Below are positions 35,241 to 45,401 of a stretch of 64,000 bases of DNA, piece by piece (positions within the stretch are counted from its first letter, which is position 1; every line of letters begins with the position of its first letter). This DNA is from Phormidesmis priestleyi BC1401 (lineage in GTDB: Bacteria > Cyanobacteriota > Cyanobacteriia > Leptolyngbyales > Leptolyngbyaceae): the NCBI RefSeq assembly GCF_001650195.1, contig NZ_LXYR01000010.1:60661-124660 (forward strand), given 5' to 3'. The translations under genes were made by a program, and so were the position numbers. The notes under the pieces were generated by a model. The model was not told where the DNA came from. It saw nothing but the letters and a program-made list of their open reading frames with translations, and did not search any database.

Positions 35241-36881
35241 TTAGTTGGGTGCTGATTTGACACTTGAGTTCATCCTTGCCTGAAGGGTTTGCCAAGCGGC
35301 AATCGCTTCAGGGTTTGACGAAACGCCCTTTTGCATCAACACCACTCCATCTTGAACTTGAAGAACTCCATAGGTTCCGTCCGCCGAAATTTTTTCTAGG
35401 ACGGGGAGCGTTGCTCGCAAACTGTCCCTACTATCCGCAAATGCTTTCTGATATTCCTGCATCTGCCACAAATCAGCCACGGCATAATCGACGGTGATGA
35501 TCTCCTTGCGATCGTCTCGAATTTGCAGAGTCGGCAGCCGCACGATCGCTCGACGACTCGACAAGTGAGGGATGAGATAAGTGGTTGTTGAAACACTAGC
35601 ACCATCAGGAACATTACGAATCACCTGACGAATCTGATTCGCATGCTCCCACTGGCGGGTAATCGGCACAAACACCCACGGACGAATGGAATCGGGAATG
35701 ATAAAAGACAGCGATCGATTGGGATTATTAATCACCGTAAACACTAGAGATAGCGCAATGCAAATACCCCAAAAGCGGCGCAACTTGGGCTTAAAAGCAT
35801 TTGGATGATGGGACCACCAAAGAATGGTTCCATAAAACACACCGGGAACAACCGCTACCGCATATCGCAGATTGATCGCCAGCGCTGACTTGCCCGACTG
35901 TGCCAGCAGCGCGAGTAGAGGAAATCCGGCGATCGTCCACGCAGACGCTGAGAGGGCAGACACAAACGCCAGCGGCAACCAGTGTGCTGCGAGGTAGCTG
36001 AAACGACGATCGAGCGGCAAAAACAAGCTAGACAGCAGCACGATCGGCTTGGTCATCATTCCCCACAGCACTTGCATTGAGGTCGGATTTGGACTGTCTA
36101 CAAACTGTCCAAACCGATTTGCCAGATACAATCGCGAACTGTCTTCAGAGATGCGCGGCAAAATTGCGTTTGTGACAAATGCCACATAGCTAAAGCTGAT
36201 TAGACACACTGCTAACCCAACCCAAGGGTGCCGCCGACTGAGAATTAGGTAAACCCCAATCCCAAACAAGATAATTCCTGCATCTTCTCGCAGCCCCAAC
36301 ACTAGCAGCACACACAGCCAAAACCATCCCCAGCGCTGTTTTTCTAACGCCAGTAGGCAACCAAACGTAAACAAAGGAATTTGACACTGCTCATAAAAGT
36401 TAGCCAACGTTGGAGCAATCACCGCGATCGCGCCATAATAGCTGCCTACAATCCACAGCGATAGCTGCGACGAGAGATAGTGTCGAGCCAGAGCATATAA
36501 CACCAGTCCACCCAGCGTCATTAACGCCACCTGCAACACAATTAACATCGCTGGATGGGGAAACAGCGCATAGAGCGGCATCCACAACAGGAAATCTAAG
36601 ACAAGATGCTGACCCAAATGCAAAAAAGAAACGGTAGGAATCACACCGTCAGCTAGAGAGGCAATCGAGTTTGCAGACGTGAGAGAACTCTGAAACCAAC
36701 TACCCCGTAAGGTATTCCAAAAAAGCTGATTAAACAATCCCTGATCGTAGGAGGCATAGAAGGTGAAATAGCGGTGCAGCCCGATCGCCAAAACACCCGT
36801 AAAGAAAATTAACGCGAGTAGAATCGCCCGCTGCAAGCCTAATTGATGCTTACCTAGAATGAGATAAGAACGCATATTCAT
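35241..36881 (-). CDS. DUF2079 membrane protein
   Basis: A 546-aa integral membrane protein with about ten helices, matching the DUF2079 family as I remember it. The N-terminal part contains FYASYDQGLFNQLFWNTLRG, the conserved motif of this family, which is structurally like membrane glycosyltransferases (GT-C). Enzymatic activity is not proven. It sits between two nucleoside transporter genes on the same strand, which suggests one transcript but no clear shared pathway. Confidence 0.75.
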   Translation of the reverse strand: MNMRSYLILGKHQLGLQRAILLALIFFTGVLAIGLHRYFTFYASYDQGLFNQLFWNTLRGSWFQSSLTSANSIASLADGVIPTVSFLHLGQHLVLDFLLWMPLYALFPHPAMLIVLQVALMTLGGLVLYALARHYLSSQLSLWIVGSYYGAIAVIAPTLANFYEQCQIPLFTFGCLLALEKQRWGWFWLCVLLVLGLREDAGIILFGIGVYLILSRRHPWVGLAVCLISFSYVAFVTNAILPRISEDSSRLYLANRFGQFVDSPNPTSMQVLWGMMTKPIVLLSSLFLPLDRRFSYLAAHWLPLAFVSALSASAWTIAGFPLLALLAQSGKSALAINLRYAVAVVPGVFYGTILWWSHHPNAFKPKLRRFWGICIALSLVFTVINNPNRSLSFIIPDSIRPWVFVPITRQWEHANQIRQVIRNVPDGASVSTTTYLIPHLSSRRAIVRLPTLQIRDDRKEIITVDYAVADLWQMQEYQKAFADSRDSLRATLPVLEKISADGTYGVLQVQDGVVLMQKGVSSNPEAIAAWQTLQARMNSSVKSAPN

Positions 36882-36941
36882 CCATAAAAGATTGGTAGAA
36901 GCAATAGATTCAAAATACTATACAGGTTTCTAGTCGAACGG

Positions 36942-38468
36942 TTAAGGGGCTTTAGAAGCCGGAGACTTTGCAGGTTTAGCGGTCTTATTAGGCACGACAG
37001 GAGCGGAAGGCACCGGAAGCGGTTTTGGCGTAGATACTTTGGCAGGAATCGCCGCAGGTGACGGTGGAATCGAAGGGGCAACACTTGGAGCAATGATCGC
37101 GGGTGTTGACTTATTGCCTAAAATACTGGCGCTACCTGTGTCATAAAATCCTGCGATACAGGCAATCATCATCGTCGCCAACGTGCCCACAAAAAGCGCT
37201 TTCCACCCCAGTTCTGAAATGTCTTTGCGACGAGACGGAATTAACGCGATCGTGCCACCTACAAAAATGCCGACCGATGCCAGATGAGCAAACCCAGACA
37301 GCGCATAGCTGACGATTAACACCGCCCGATCGCTGAGAGGATTTACCGGACGAGCGGCAGCGATCGCCAATGCCTGATAAGGCGGAATCGCAGTTTCGAG
37401 CAGTCTCCGTCCGATAATCACCGATGACTCCCACAACTCATTCCACTCTAGAGATACCCCCGTCAAAAACGTCAACGGCAAGAACAACGCACCCTCAATA
37501 TTTGCCAATGTGACAATGCTAAAAAACTGACCAATCACACCGGGAATTCCCGCCAAGCTTGCAAAGATTTGATTGACGAGAGAGACTAAGCCCAAAATTA
37601 GAATCAGGACGGCGGCGATCGACACCGACATTTTTACCCCATCTAATGCCCCGACGATCGCGGCATCAAGGGGGCTAACTCGCTCGATCGGTTCGCCTCC
37701 GATATCTCTAGATGGATCTTCATCACTGCTCGCCTCAACCGGAATGCCTCCTGCTGTTAACGGAATCTCAGTTTCGGGCACCAAAATCTTAGACAACACA
37801 AAACAAGCCGGAATCGCAATCACCGAAGCTGAAACTAAATGCCCCAAAATGTTGGGAAAGACGGGACGCAAAAAGCTGACGTAAATTGCCAACGTCGATG
37901 AAGCCGCCGTCCCAAAGCAGCAAGACAAAATCGCACACAGCTCACTGCGGGTCATCTTCGCGAGAAAGGGCTTGACGACGATCGCCGCCTCAATGCCCAC
38001 AAAAATATTCGCCGCCCCGCTCAACGCCTCAGCTCCACTCAATCGCATCGTCGTATAGAATGCTTTCGCAAACAGATTGGTGGCAACCTGAATCACTCCG
38101 ATGTTGTAGAGCAATGCCATCAATCCAGAGAAAAAGATCACAGTCGGCAGCGCTCGAAACGCAAAAATATAGCCGAGATTGATATCAGCAGGTCGAGTTG
38201 GCAACGGGACAATGTTTTTGCCGAACACAAAACTGGCTCCGGTGTCTGCGGCAAGAAACACTCCATCCAGCAAGTTGCTAAAAACTTGCAGCGACTCTCT
38301 CGTGAAGGGCAGCCAAAAAACTAGCGCTCCCAGCACAAGCTGCATTAGGATGCCCATACTGACCACTCGCCAGGGAAACACTCTAGGGCTACGGTTTTCA
38401 GAGAAGAGCCACGCGATCGCGCACAGACCAAAGATGCCAAGGAACGAGACGAGATTGAGCAGACTCAT
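36942..38468 (-). CDS. Concentrative nucleoside transporter (NupC/CNT), copy 1, with Pro-rich tail
   Basis: A 508-aa CNT-family transporter. It has GYIFAFRALPTVIFFSGLMA, RLSGAEALSGAANIFVGIEA and LTFLTGVSLEWNELW, like the paralogue at 33726-35147. After the last conserved helix it has a 50-residue Pro/Ala/Lys-rich tail (PSIPPSPAAIPAKVSTPKP) that the other copy lacks. It is first in a probable four-gene minus-strand transcript ending with the secreted Pro-rich-linker protein. Confidence 0.9.
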   Translation of the reverse strand: MSLLNLVSFLGIFGLCAIAWLFSENRSPRVFPWRVVSMGILMQLVLGALVFWLPFTRESLQVFSNLLDGVFLAADTGASFVFGKNIVPLPTRPADINLGYIFAFRALPTVIFFSGLMALLYNIGVIQVATNLFAKAFYTTMRLSGAEALSGAANIFVGIEAAIVVKPFLAKMTRSELCAILSCCFGTAASSTLAIYVSFLRPVFPNILGHLVSASVIAIPACFVLSKILVPETEIPLTAGGIPVEASSDEDPSRDIGGEPIERVSPLDAAIVGALDGVKMSVSIAAVLILILGLVSLVNQIFASLAGIPGVIGQFFSIVTLANIEGALFLPLTFLTGVSLEWNELWESSVIIGRRLLETAIPPYQALAIAAARPVNPLSDRAVLIVSYALSGFAHLASVGIFVGGTIALIPSRRKDISELGWKALFVGTLATMMIACIAGFYDTGSASILGNKSTPAIIAPSVAPSIPPSPAAIPAKVSTPKPLPVPSAPVVPNKTAKPAKSPASKAP

Positions 38469-38660
38469 AGGGCTGAATCCTTGAGCGAGGGCGAAACGTT
38501 TTTAGGACTACGCTTGAGGTAGATGATCGAACGTCACTAAGACGATACCTAAAAAAGGCTCGATCGGCGCAAATAATTCTCGCGATCGCCATCGCCCAAA
38601 ATTGGTAAGTCGCCACTTTAGCAGGTCATAATAGGCAGAGTCGCCTTCATTCGTTGCTTC

Positions 38661-38945
38661 ATGGACGCTTTTAATCCAACCGCTCCGACCTGGACTGAGC
38701 CTGCCATTCACGCTCACGAGTTTCACTGCCCCAACTGTCACAAGTCTTGCATTGAGGCAACCCACGTTTGGGTTAATCGCCGAGCGCCCGTCTTCTCAAA
38801 TGACTATCGCAAAAAGTGGCAAGAGTTTTATCAATGCCCGTGTGGTCAAGTCTGGTGGGCATGGAGCAACGATCGTCCTCCGTCAGAGTTGCCTGAGCGC
38901 GATCGCCCAGTGATGGATATCTTCAACCCATTCGATGACCTTTGA
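38661..38945 (+). CDS. Zinc-ribbon-like small protein
   Basis: A 94-aa protein with two Cys pairs, FHCPNCHKSC and YQCPCGQVWW, spaced about 35 residues, which suggests one zinc-binding site. Aromatic residues are frequent (KKWQEFYQ, WWAWSNDRP). It resembles uncharacterised conserved cyanobacterial proteins. It is divergent from the nupC gene. No catalytic domain is visible, so nucleic acid or protein binding is only a guess. Confidence 0.65.
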   Translation: MDAFNPTAPTWTEPAIHAHEFHCPNCHKSCIEATHVWVNRRAPVFSNDYRKKWQEFYQCPCGQVWWAWSNDRPPSELPERDRPVMDIFNPFDDL

Positions 38946-39110
38946 GGATGAGCATGGAACCCTCAAATTTAACCGGACTATACTTTGACGCTCAGTAGAA
39001 TATGTCAAGAACTTATATCAAGAACTTAATGATGCTGTGTCAGCACAACGACTGGACTGAATTTTAGTAGTTATGATTCTCTGGTCATAATGCTTGCAAC
39101 GCTTCAAATA

Positions 39111-39392
39111 TCATGATCGGTGTGCTTCCATATACGCTCTTAGCAAGGTGTTGATTTGGGTTTGATAACCTTGTCCTTGAGATTTGAACCACTCTAAAAC
39201 CTCGCTATCAATCCGTAACGTCACCTGTGCTTTGTTTTTTTCCGTAGGTAAACCACCCCGTTGAACCGTAGCTTTAGCAAACAGTTCAGGAGTAATTTCT
39301 GGGCAATCTGATAAATCGATGTCTTCGTCACTCATCGTATCTAGTCGTTGCCAATCAGTTTGAGAGTTGCTCGAAATAGGTTCGTTGCTCAT
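39111..39392 (-). CDS. brnA: BrnA-family antitoxin
   Basis: A 93-aa antitoxin with an acidic N-terminus (DEDIDLSDCPEITPELF) and a C-terminal ribbon-helix-helix region (KAQVTLRIDSEVLEWFKSQG, then TQINTLLRAYMEAH). It neutralises BrnT and autorepresses the operon in known cases. Its start overlaps the toxin's 3' end by 38 bases. An internal Met (MSDEDID) could also be used as start. Confidence 0.88.
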   Translation of the reverse strand: MSNEPISSNSQTDWQRLDTMSDEDIDLSDCPEITPELFAKATVQRGGLPTEKNKAQVTLRIDSEVLEWFKSQGQGYQTQINTLLRAYMEAHRS

Positions 39393-39630
39393 AGTTGGTC
39401 GCCTTTCTCGCAGAAATAACGCGGGTCATCTTACCTCGTTCAGTATGGACAACAGCGACTACTCGCCCTTGCAACAAACCGAACGTTACAAAACGCTGTT
39501 CTCCGTAGCGGTAGCGATCGTCTTCAACGGTTACGGTATCTCCGTCGAACATGGCGTAAACGTCAACAAAATCAATTCCGTGCTTGTGAAAATTAGCAAG
39601 ACGCTTTTCTTCATCCCATTCAAACTCCAT
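39355..39630 (-). CDS. brnT: BrnT-family toxin
   Basis: A 91-aa ribonuclease-type toxin of the BrnT family. The signature EFEWDEEKRLANFHKHGIDF is intact, and so are VTVEDDRYRYGEQRFVTFGL and RVISARKATNYEQRTYFE near the end. The start is ATG 39630; a GTG just upstream is in frame. The toxin precedes the antitoxin, the usual BrnT-BrnA order. This is the second type II toxin-antitoxin module in the window. Confidence 0.9.
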   Translation of the reverse strand: MEFEWDEEKRLANFHKHGIDFVDVYAMFDGDTVTVEDDRYRYGEQRFVTFGLLQGRVVAVVHTERGKMTRVISARKATNYEQRTYFEQLSN

Positions 39631-39806
39631 CACTCGACGATCGCTGGATTGCCCTTATTGTAATTACATTTTGTCGTTACAGTCATCGCTGCTCAACTCA
39701 TCGCTTCCGAATCAAATCAGCGCTTCCGAATCCTCCACGATTGCCGAAACACGTCCCATCCAATGCGACAATGAACCCGTCCCTCTCGATCGGAGCCTCG
39801 ACCCTC

Positions 39807-40034
39807 ATGTGGCGTGTGACCGTTTACTGTTCTGCTGATAGCTGGCAAGCTCATGCGATTGCTTTTAAGGAAATCACCGCCAAATATCCCAACAAGCTGC
39901 TCTCTAGCAAGAAGATGAAAGACGATGAGCGGCGGATTATGGAATTTCAAATAGACGATGTGAATGATGCCGAATCGTTTCAAGACGAGTGCATGATGCT
40001 TGAGGGATTTACCGCGCAGTTTGAGTCTTTATAG
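39807..40034 (+). CDS. Conserved small protein, unknown function
   Basis: A 75-aa protein from ATG 39807 (MWRVTVYCSADSWQ), with GGAG about 10 bases upstream. It has a clear alpha/beta-looking mixture (KEITAKYPNKLLSSKKMKDD, then MEFQIDDVNDAESFQDECMM). Longer starts (TTG 39741 and ATG 39771) would add up to 22 residues of weaker quality. The stop is four bases before the glutamine amidotransferase ATG, so the two are probably translated from one message. Confidence 0.6.
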   Translation: MWRVTVYCSADSWQAHAIAFKEITAKYPNKLLSSKKMKDDERRIMEFQIDDVNDAESFQDECMMLEGFTAQFESL

Positions 40035-40038
40035 TTTC

Positions 40039-40782
40039 ATGGCAAAGCACCGATCAGATCTCAAAATTCTGCTTCTACAAATCCGCAATGACGCGATCAC
40101 ACGCTTAGAAGAGCTAGACGAATTCGTCCGCTATGGTCGCTTAGAGGCACATCAGTTTTCAGTCTTGGATGTCTTTGCCACGCCCGACTTTAGCCCCACT
40201 CAGATTGAGGGCTATGACGCTCTATTTATCGGCGGTTCTAGTGATGCGTCGGTCACTCAGCCAGAGCTATATCCCTTTGTCGAGCCGACTAAAAAGCTCA
40301 TTATTCACTGTCTCAACGAAAGCATCCCCGTCTTCGCCTCTTGCTTCGGGTTTCAGGCGGCGATCGAAGCGTTGGGCGGCAGCATCATCGTTGATAAACC
40401 CAACATGGAGATGGGCACCTATCCTCTCTGGCTCACCGAGAATGCCGCGAGTGATTTGCTCTTTCACGATGTCCCGAATGGCTTTTTAGCGATCTCTGGG
40501 CATAAAGAACGCGCTGTTTCGATGCCAAAAGATGCAATCTTGTTAGCGTATTCTGATCTGTGCCCCTACCATGCCTTCAAAATTGCCAACAAGCCTTTCT
40601 ACGGCTTCCAGTTTCACCCCGAAGTCGATGCCAAAGATTTAGCCGTTCGCATTAGCCGCTATCAAGACCGATATTTAGACGATCGGGATTTGCTCGATCG
40701 CATCCTCAACAGTTTGCAAGACACCCCGATCGCCAATCAACTGATCGAAAAGTTTGTCGATCGCATTCTATTAGCCCAATAA
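40039..40782 (+). CDS. Class I glutamine amidotransferase-like protein
   Basis: A 247-aa stand-alone GATase1 domain. The nucleophile elbow FASCFGFQ, with the catalytic Cys, and the His/Glu of GFQFHPEVD are both present. Such free-standing GATases resemble the GMP-synthase type glutaminase domain but here have no partner synthetase. The acceptor is unknown. ATG 40039 lies four bases after the preceding gene, on the same strand. It is convergent to chlB. Confidence 0.82.
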   Translation: MAKHRSDLKILLLQIRNDAITRLEELDEFVRYGRLEAHQFSVLDVFATPDFSPTQIEGYDALFIGGSSDASVTQPELYPFVEPTKKLIIHCLNESIPVFASCFGFQAAIEALGGSIIVDKPNMEMGTYPLWLTENAASDLLFHDVPNGFLAISGHKERAVSMPKDAILLAYSDLCPYHAFKIANKPFYGFQFHPEVDAKDLAVRISRYQDRYLDDRDLLDRILNSLQDTPIANQLIEKFVDRILLAQ

Positions 40783-40788
40783 AAAAGG

Positions 40789-40814
40789 GGCACCCAAGTT
40801 GAGCACCCCCTAAA
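40789..40814. terminator. Weak bidirectional hairpin between GATase gene and chlB
   Basis: AGGGG followed by CACCCAAGTTGAGCAC and then CCCCT can pair through a five-base stem. It has A-rich flanks on one side and AAAAT on the other. It lies in the short gap between two convergent genes. The stem has mismatches inside, so the call is weak. Confidence 0.35.
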
Positions 40815-40830
40815 ATAACGCAAGGTCTGA

Positions 40831-42357
40831 CTACGCTCCGACCGATTCTTTGGCGGCGTACATTGCTTCGACCGTGATTTCGGATAGGTTGCGATCGCGC
40901 GCAAACTTCTCGGTGTTTCGCTTGATTTTGCCGCGCACAAACCCAGGAATTTTGTTTAATTCTAGTTGCGCCTCTTTCGTCCAATTCATATCAGAATCGG
41001 CAGACATTCCTCGCGTGATCACTTCTTTGGTGTCGTGTCCGCCAAAGATTTCCAGCAGGTGATCTTCCATGCCCAAGGTGAAAGAGTTGTAGACCAAATC
41101 AGCCACCTGATTAGTGCCCTCATAGCCTAGGAATGGCTTATATCCGATCGGGAAATCTTGAACGTGAATCGGAGCCGAAATCACCCCGCACGGAATTCGC
41201 AGTCGCTTCCCGACGTGGCGTTCCATTTGAGTTCCGAAGATTGCCGAAGGTTCGATGCGGGCGATCGCGTCTGCAATTGCGCCATTATCGTCACTGATCA
41301 TCACTTCATCGCAATATTCACTCACCTGTTCGCGAAACCATTTCTCATCGGCTTTGCAATACGTTCCTGCCATGACGACGTGAATGCCCATCTCGCGTGA
41401 CAAAATCTTGGTCATTGCCGCCGCGTGAGTGTTGTCACCAAAGACTACTGCTTTCTTGCCTGTGAGGTTTTGGCAGTCAATCGATCGTGAGAACCAAGCT
41501 GCCTGAGACACATACAGGGTTTGGTTTTCGATGAAATCTTCGTAGTTTACATCGCCACCCTGAGCATTCACCACGTCTTGAATTTTGCGAATGCAGCGCG
41601 CTGTCTCAACCACACCCATCGGCGTGATGTCCACATACGGCATCCCAAATTCTTCTTTCAAGAATTCTGCGGTCATCAAGCCAATTTCCCGATAGGGCAC
41701 CAGGTTAAACCAGGCTTTTGGCAGATTCTTGAGTTCCAGAACCGAAGCCCCTTCAGGAATCACCGCATTGACTTCAACGCCGATGTCTGCCATCAAGCGC
41801 TTTAATTCAATGCAGTCGTGCTGATTGTGAAATCCCAGAGACGAGATGCCGATGATATTGACCGAGGGCTTTTCGGTCTTGCCTTCGGGCAGTTGTCCTT
41901 TCTTTTTCGCCTTCGCAATGTAATATTGGACGATCTGCTGAAGCGTTCGATCGGCAGCTTGCAGTTCCGTAAACCGATAGTGATTCACGTCTGCCAGCAG
42001 CACATCACACTTCGTATCGATTTGCGCTCGTTGCACAAAGTTTGCCAGATCTTCTTGCAAAATGCTGGAGGTGCAGGTTGGAGTCAACACAATCAGATCT
42101 GGTGTTTCTTCTGCATCTTTGCGGGTGATGTTATCCACCACTTTCTCTTGAGAGCCACGAGCCAACACGTTGCGATCAACCGAGCTAATCGTCACCGGAG
42201 TGAAGTTACGATCGCGCTCTAACATTGATCGCATGACGTTGAAATAATCATCACCGATCGGAGCGTGCATGATGGCATGGACGTTTTTAAAAGAACTGGA
42301 AATGCGAAGAGTGCCAATGTGAGCCGGACCTGCATACATCCAGTAAGCCAATTTCAT
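40831..42357 (-). CDS. chlB: Light-independent protochlorophyllide reductase subunit B
   Basis: The NifK-like subunit of DPOR, which reduces protochlorophyllide to chlorophyllide without light, using ATP and the ChlL/ChlN partners. The N-terminus reads [25 protein letters not shown] holds Asp36, known as an unusual 4Fe-4S cluster ligand in this family. [14 protein letters not shown] and the C-terminal DPOR-type region ([10 protein letters not shown]) agree. Length 508 aa is typical. chlN and chlL are not in this window. Confidence 0.96.
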   Translation of the reverse strand: MKLAYWMYAGPAHIGTLRISSSFKNVHAIMHAPIGDDYFNVMRSMLERDRNFTPVTISSVDRNVLARGSQEKVVDNITRKDAEETPDLIVLTPTCTSSILQEDLANFVQRAQIDTKCDVLLADVNHYRFTELQAADRTLQQIVQYYIAKAKKKGQLPEGKTEKPSVNIIGISSLGFHNQHDCIELKRLMADIGVEVNAVIPEGASVLELKNLPKAWFNLVPYREIGLMTAEFLKEEFGMPYVDITPMGVVETARCIRKIQDVVNAQGGDVNYEDFIENQTLYVSQAAWFSRSIDCQNLTGKKAVVFGDNTHAAAMTKILSREMGIHVVMAGTYCKADEKWFREQVSEYCDEVMISDDNGAIADAIARIEPSAIFGTQMERHVGKRLRIPCGVISAPIHVQDFPIGYKPFLGYEGTNQVADLVYNSFTLGMEDHLLEIFGGHDTKEVITRGMSADSDMNWTKEAQLELNKIPGFVRGKIKRNTEKFARDRNLSEITVEAMYAAKESVGA

Positions 42358-42670
42358 ACGGTGTCTCCCTTATCTGATCTGAATTCTGTGGCGTGGGGTG
42401 TAGAAAGGATTGCCCCTATCGTCTTGTCCCCGATCATCGCCGAGGCTTATCGCTTTCTGATTGTCTCAAAGATGGTGGAATCGTGGGCGATCGCTCAGTC
42501 CAGTTGGATCGATACTTTGAAGAGAAAAAATCGATGTAAGGTATATCCGGTAGGGGCTGTAGAGATTTTGACCTGGAGAGTGGAGTGGAACGATCGCAAC
42601 GATTCTTATTGCTTTGTCATGTTCTGCAAAAGCCTGTCAGGAGAAAGCTTTGAGAACCTATTGGATTCGG
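42358..42670. promoter_or_regulatory. Region upstream of chlB
   Basis: About 310 bases between chlB and the propeller-like gene. It must contain the chlB promoter, since chlB is transcribed away from it on the minus strand. The sequence also contains the reading frame listed at 42472-42726. I see no clear operator or riboswitch. Confidence 0.3.
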
Positions 42671-42726
42671 TTAATCAACTCGAAGCAAGTTTCCTGCGAT
42701 CGTTGCCACAGCATAGCTATCATTGA
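42472..42726 (+). CDS. Possible small protein, unsure
   Basis: An 84-aa frame from ATG 42472 (MVESWAIAQSSW) with reasonable composition (VEILTWRVEWNDRND). It overlaps the 3' end of the propeller-like gene by 56 bases and could be a chance frame. Upstream in-frame starts overlap chlB. No family was recognised. Confidence 0.3.
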   Translation: MVESWAIAQSSWIDTLKRKNRCKVYPVGAVEILTWRVEWNDRNDSYCFVMFCKSLSGESFENLLDSVNQLEASFLRSLPQHSYH

Positions 42727-43489
42727 TTGCAGTCAGCGTGGTGGGTAGCCCAAACCCAGTCTCTTGAACATTGACCAGCGGAGACAGCGTGCCGTCTGAA
42801 AGAATTTGGACTAACCAGCCCATACTCGTAGTCACCAAGCAAGCGCCTTGAGAATCAGGAATTGAATGAGTAATTGCTAACGGTATTCCTAACCCAGCCT
42901 CAATTAGATTTGCGATCGGCTCCACTTGACCCGTCGGCGAAATTTGCAAAATATTTCCATCTTCTTGTGTTACAAAGATGCGATCGCCAGCCGCCGCAAT
43001 GCCAAATGGTGAACTGGGTAGCTGGACTAGCTGAGAAACTTTTCCAGACGGCGTGACCCGCACGATCAGTCCTCCTGAACCCGTCACATCGGTCACGATC
43101 GCTACTAAATAGTAAGGATAGTAGCCCCCATGAGCCGCAATCCCAAAGGGGGCACCAAACTCTCCTGCTAACTGGGATAAGTCTGCGGTCTCGGTAATTT
43201 TTCCCTCTGGCGACACCTGCATCAAGAAATGCCCTGACTCTTGGGCTGAGAGCGTGACCGCGATCGTGCCCTGCAGGTTCACCACTCCGGCTGGAATGCC
43301 ATAGCGAACCAGACTTACCCATTTCGTCACAGTTCCATCTAGACTAATCTTGAGCAAATCACCTTCTAGAGTAGCAACAATTAACTGTCCATCACTCACT
43401 GCCACTCCGTGAAACGTCAGCATTTTTAGCCCTGAAGTGATCAGCGAAAGGCGGGGTGACATGGAATCAAAATTTAGAGTAGGTGTCAA
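42671..43489 (-). CDS. Beta-propeller-like protein, unknown function
   Basis: A 272-aa protein with repeated strands of the type GDLLKISLDGTVTKWVSL, LIVRVTPSGKVSQLVQL, NILQISPTGQVEPIANL and WLVQILSDGTLSPLVNV, about 40-50 residues apart. This is the pattern of a six- or seven-bladed SMP-30/NHL-type propeller. No signal peptide is obvious. Its function and ligand are unknown. An in-frame ATG near the N-terminus (MSPRLSL) is an alternative start. Confidence 0.65.
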   Translation of the reverse strand: MTPTLNFDSMSPRLSLITSGLKMLTFHGVAVSDGQLIVATLEGDLLKISLDGTVTKWVSLVRYGIPAGVVNLQGTIAVTLSAQESGHFLMQVSPEGKITETADLSQLAGEFGAPFGIAAHGGYYPYYLVAIVTDVTGSGGLIVRVTPSGKVSQLVQLPSSPFGIAAAGDRIFVTQEDGNILQISPTGQVEPIANLIEAGLGIPLAITHSIPDSQGACLVTTSMGWLVQILSDGTLSPLVNVQETGFGLPTTLTAINDSYAVATIAGNLLRVD

Positions 43490-43519
43490 GTTTAGAGTAA
43501 GTTTGAAACTGCTGACCTT

Positions 43520-43836
43520 CTAGTATCTCTTCAAAAAGAATTTTGTTTTTAGAGACAATTCAGCATCTTCGTGATCATATTCGTACGGCAACCAGCGCTT
43601 GGCTCCAGTTTTGAAGAAGGGGTCAGTTTCAACTTTAGCTGGGTTGATCAGAGTGTACTCTTGAAAGGTTGGAATCGTCTGATAGAGCCTAAACGTATTC
43701 GTGCCATCAGCCTCCGTCAAATCTGACAGCACCTGAATGATCACTCGCGGATTCGTGAGGCGAAAGCTGTTCTTGAGCTTAAATGGTTTGAGCGAGAGAT
43801 TACTCTCCAGGACACTGGCTAACGTCGTAATTTTAA
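43520..43836 (-). pseudogene. Uma2/DUF820 endonuclease-like remnant
   Basis: The minus-strand frame gives TNPRVIIQVLSDLTEADG, FRLYQTIPTFQEYTLINP and RWLPYEYDHEDAELSL, matching the C-terminal half of Uma2-family proteins. The N-terminal half (where catalytic residues lie) is missing. No start codon with a ribosome site is visible upstream in the open frame. It is therefore treated as a decayed fragment. Uma2 genes are multicopy in cyanobacteria. Confidence 0.6.
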
Positions 43837-43918
43837 TAGCTTACAAAAAGTGGTGCCTACCAAGCCCCAAAATTACTCGGGAGAATCGCAGACACCAAGT
43901 TTAAAGCCCAAAATCTTT

Positions 43919-44401
43919 TCAGAACAGACCCAAAGTCAGCGCTTGGCTCACTGGGAAGGCGGCTCCAATTCCCAACCACAGAGTTACAGCCGTACCAAAC
44001 AGAAAAACTGTGGTAGCAACCGGACGACGGAACGGGTTTTGAAACTTGTTCACATTTTCAATGAATGGAACAATCAGCAAACCTAAGGGAACAGAACCCA
44101 TTAGAACGACACCCAACAGTTTGTTAGGTGCAACTCGAAGGATGTTGAACACGGGATAGAGATACCACTCTGGCAGGATTTCTAGAGGGGTTGCAAAGGG
44201 GTTGGCGGGTTCACCGATCGAGGCGGGGTCAAGCACGGCTAAACCGACGCAAAGAGCGATCGTTCCCAAAATCACCACTGGGAAAATGTAAAGTAAGTCG
44301 TTGGGCCAGGCAGGTTCACCGTAATAGTTGTGACCCATACCTTTCGCCAACTTGGCACGCAATTGAGGATCGCTTAGATCCGGCTTCTTAACAGTTGCCA
44401 T
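43919..44401 (-). CDS. petD: Cytochrome b6-f complex subunit IV
   Basis: A 160-aa thylakoid membrane subunit of the b6f complex with three transmembrane helices. [21 protein letters not shown] is the family N-terminus, and [31 protein letters not shown] and [16 protein letters not shown] follow. It is transcribed after petB with a 110-base gap, the usual petBD order. Confidence 0.97.
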   Translation of the reverse strand: MATVKKPDLSDPQLRAKLAKGMGHNYYGEPAWPNDLLYIFPVVILGTIALCVGLAVLDPASIGEPANPFATPLEILPEWYLYPVFNILRVAPNKLLGVVLMGSVPLGLLIVPFIENVNKFQNPFRRPVATTVFLFGTAVTLWLGIGAAFPVSQALTLGLF

Positions 44402-44511
44402 AGTTGAAAAAGGCTCTCCTTAAGAGGGAAATCAGCAGATAAGGAAACAGCAAACAAATTTCGGATTCGCGATTTTGAATTCATCATCCAAAATCTGAAC
44501 CTTAAAATCGA

Positions 44512-45159
44512 CTACAAGGGACCAGAGATACCCTGTTTGCGAATCATCAAGAAGTGCGCCAGCATGAACACGGCGATCAGCCAGGGCAACACAAACGTAT
44601 GAGCACTGTAGTAACGAGTTAGAGTCGATTGACCCACACTCGCGCCACCGCGCAGCAAATCAGCAATCAAGGTGCCCACGACAGGAATCGCTTCAGGCAC
44701 GCCTGAGACGATTTTGACTGCCCAATAGCCCACCTGATCCCAAGGCAGAGAATAACCCGTCACCCCAAAGGAAACGGTAATCACCGCTAAAATTACACCC
44801 GTGACCCAGGTCAACTCGCGGGGCTTTTTAAAGCCACCCGTCAGATAGACGCGGAAGGTGTGCAAAATCATCATCAGCACCATCATGCTGGCAGACCAGC
44901 GATGGACGGAACGAATTAGCCAACCGAAGTTAACGTCGTTCATCAAATACTGCACTGAGGAAAATGCCTCAGCGACAGTTGGTTTGTAATAAAAAGTCAT
45001 CGCAAACCCAGTCGCAAACTGGATCAGGAAGCAAGTTAACGTAATTCCACCCAAGCAGTAGAAAATATTGACATGAGGCGGCACGTATTTGCTGGTTACG
45101 TCCTCGGCTAGCGCCTGGATTTCGAGGCGCTCCTCAAACCAGTCGTACACATTTGCCAT
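44512..45159 (-). CDS. petB: Cytochrome b6
   Basis: A 215-aa thylakoid cytochrome carrying two b hemes and one c-type heme (ci) in the b6f complex. The sequence starts [15 protein letters not shown]. It has [20 protein letters not shown] with heme-ligating His, the [14 protein letters not shown] segment and the C-terminal HTFVLPW with the second His pair. Length is exactly typical. ctpA is divergent across a 242-base promoter region. Confidence 0.98.
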   Translation of the reverse strand: MANVYDWFEERLEIQALAEDVTSKYVPPHVNIFYCLGGITLTCFLIQFATGFAMTFYYKPTVAEAFSSVQYLMNDVNFGWLIRSVHRWSASMMVLMMILHTFRVYLTGGFKKPRELTWVTGVILAVITVSFGVTGYSLPWDQVGYWAVKIVSGVPEAIPVVGTLIADLLRGGASVGQSTLTRYYSAHTFVLPWLIAVFMLAHFLMIRKQGISGPL

Positions 45160-45401
45160 AGAGCAAGCGTTCCTAACAATGATTGCTGTTCATAAAAAAT
45201 GTAACACAGCCCAATGGTCGACAGCCGTCTGGGAAGCGGCAATTCATCAAAGTTTGGCTGCTTTTAGGGTTTACTTGCAGTGGCTGATCGCGTTTAACTA
45301 TTTGTAAAGAAAAGTTTTATTTTTGAAAAATTTGACCAGCAGAGTCCACATTTTTTGAGTGCGTGGGAATTTAAGGACATTTCCAGTTAGGATCTATCAC
45401 T

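Noticed and set aside
38508..38765. Minus-strand 85-aa frame with LLKWRLTNFGRW
   Set aside because: It overlaps the zinc-ribbon gene for half its length and has no recognisable motif. Its distal part lies in a short intergenic region. I could not decide whether it is a real gene, so it is not called.
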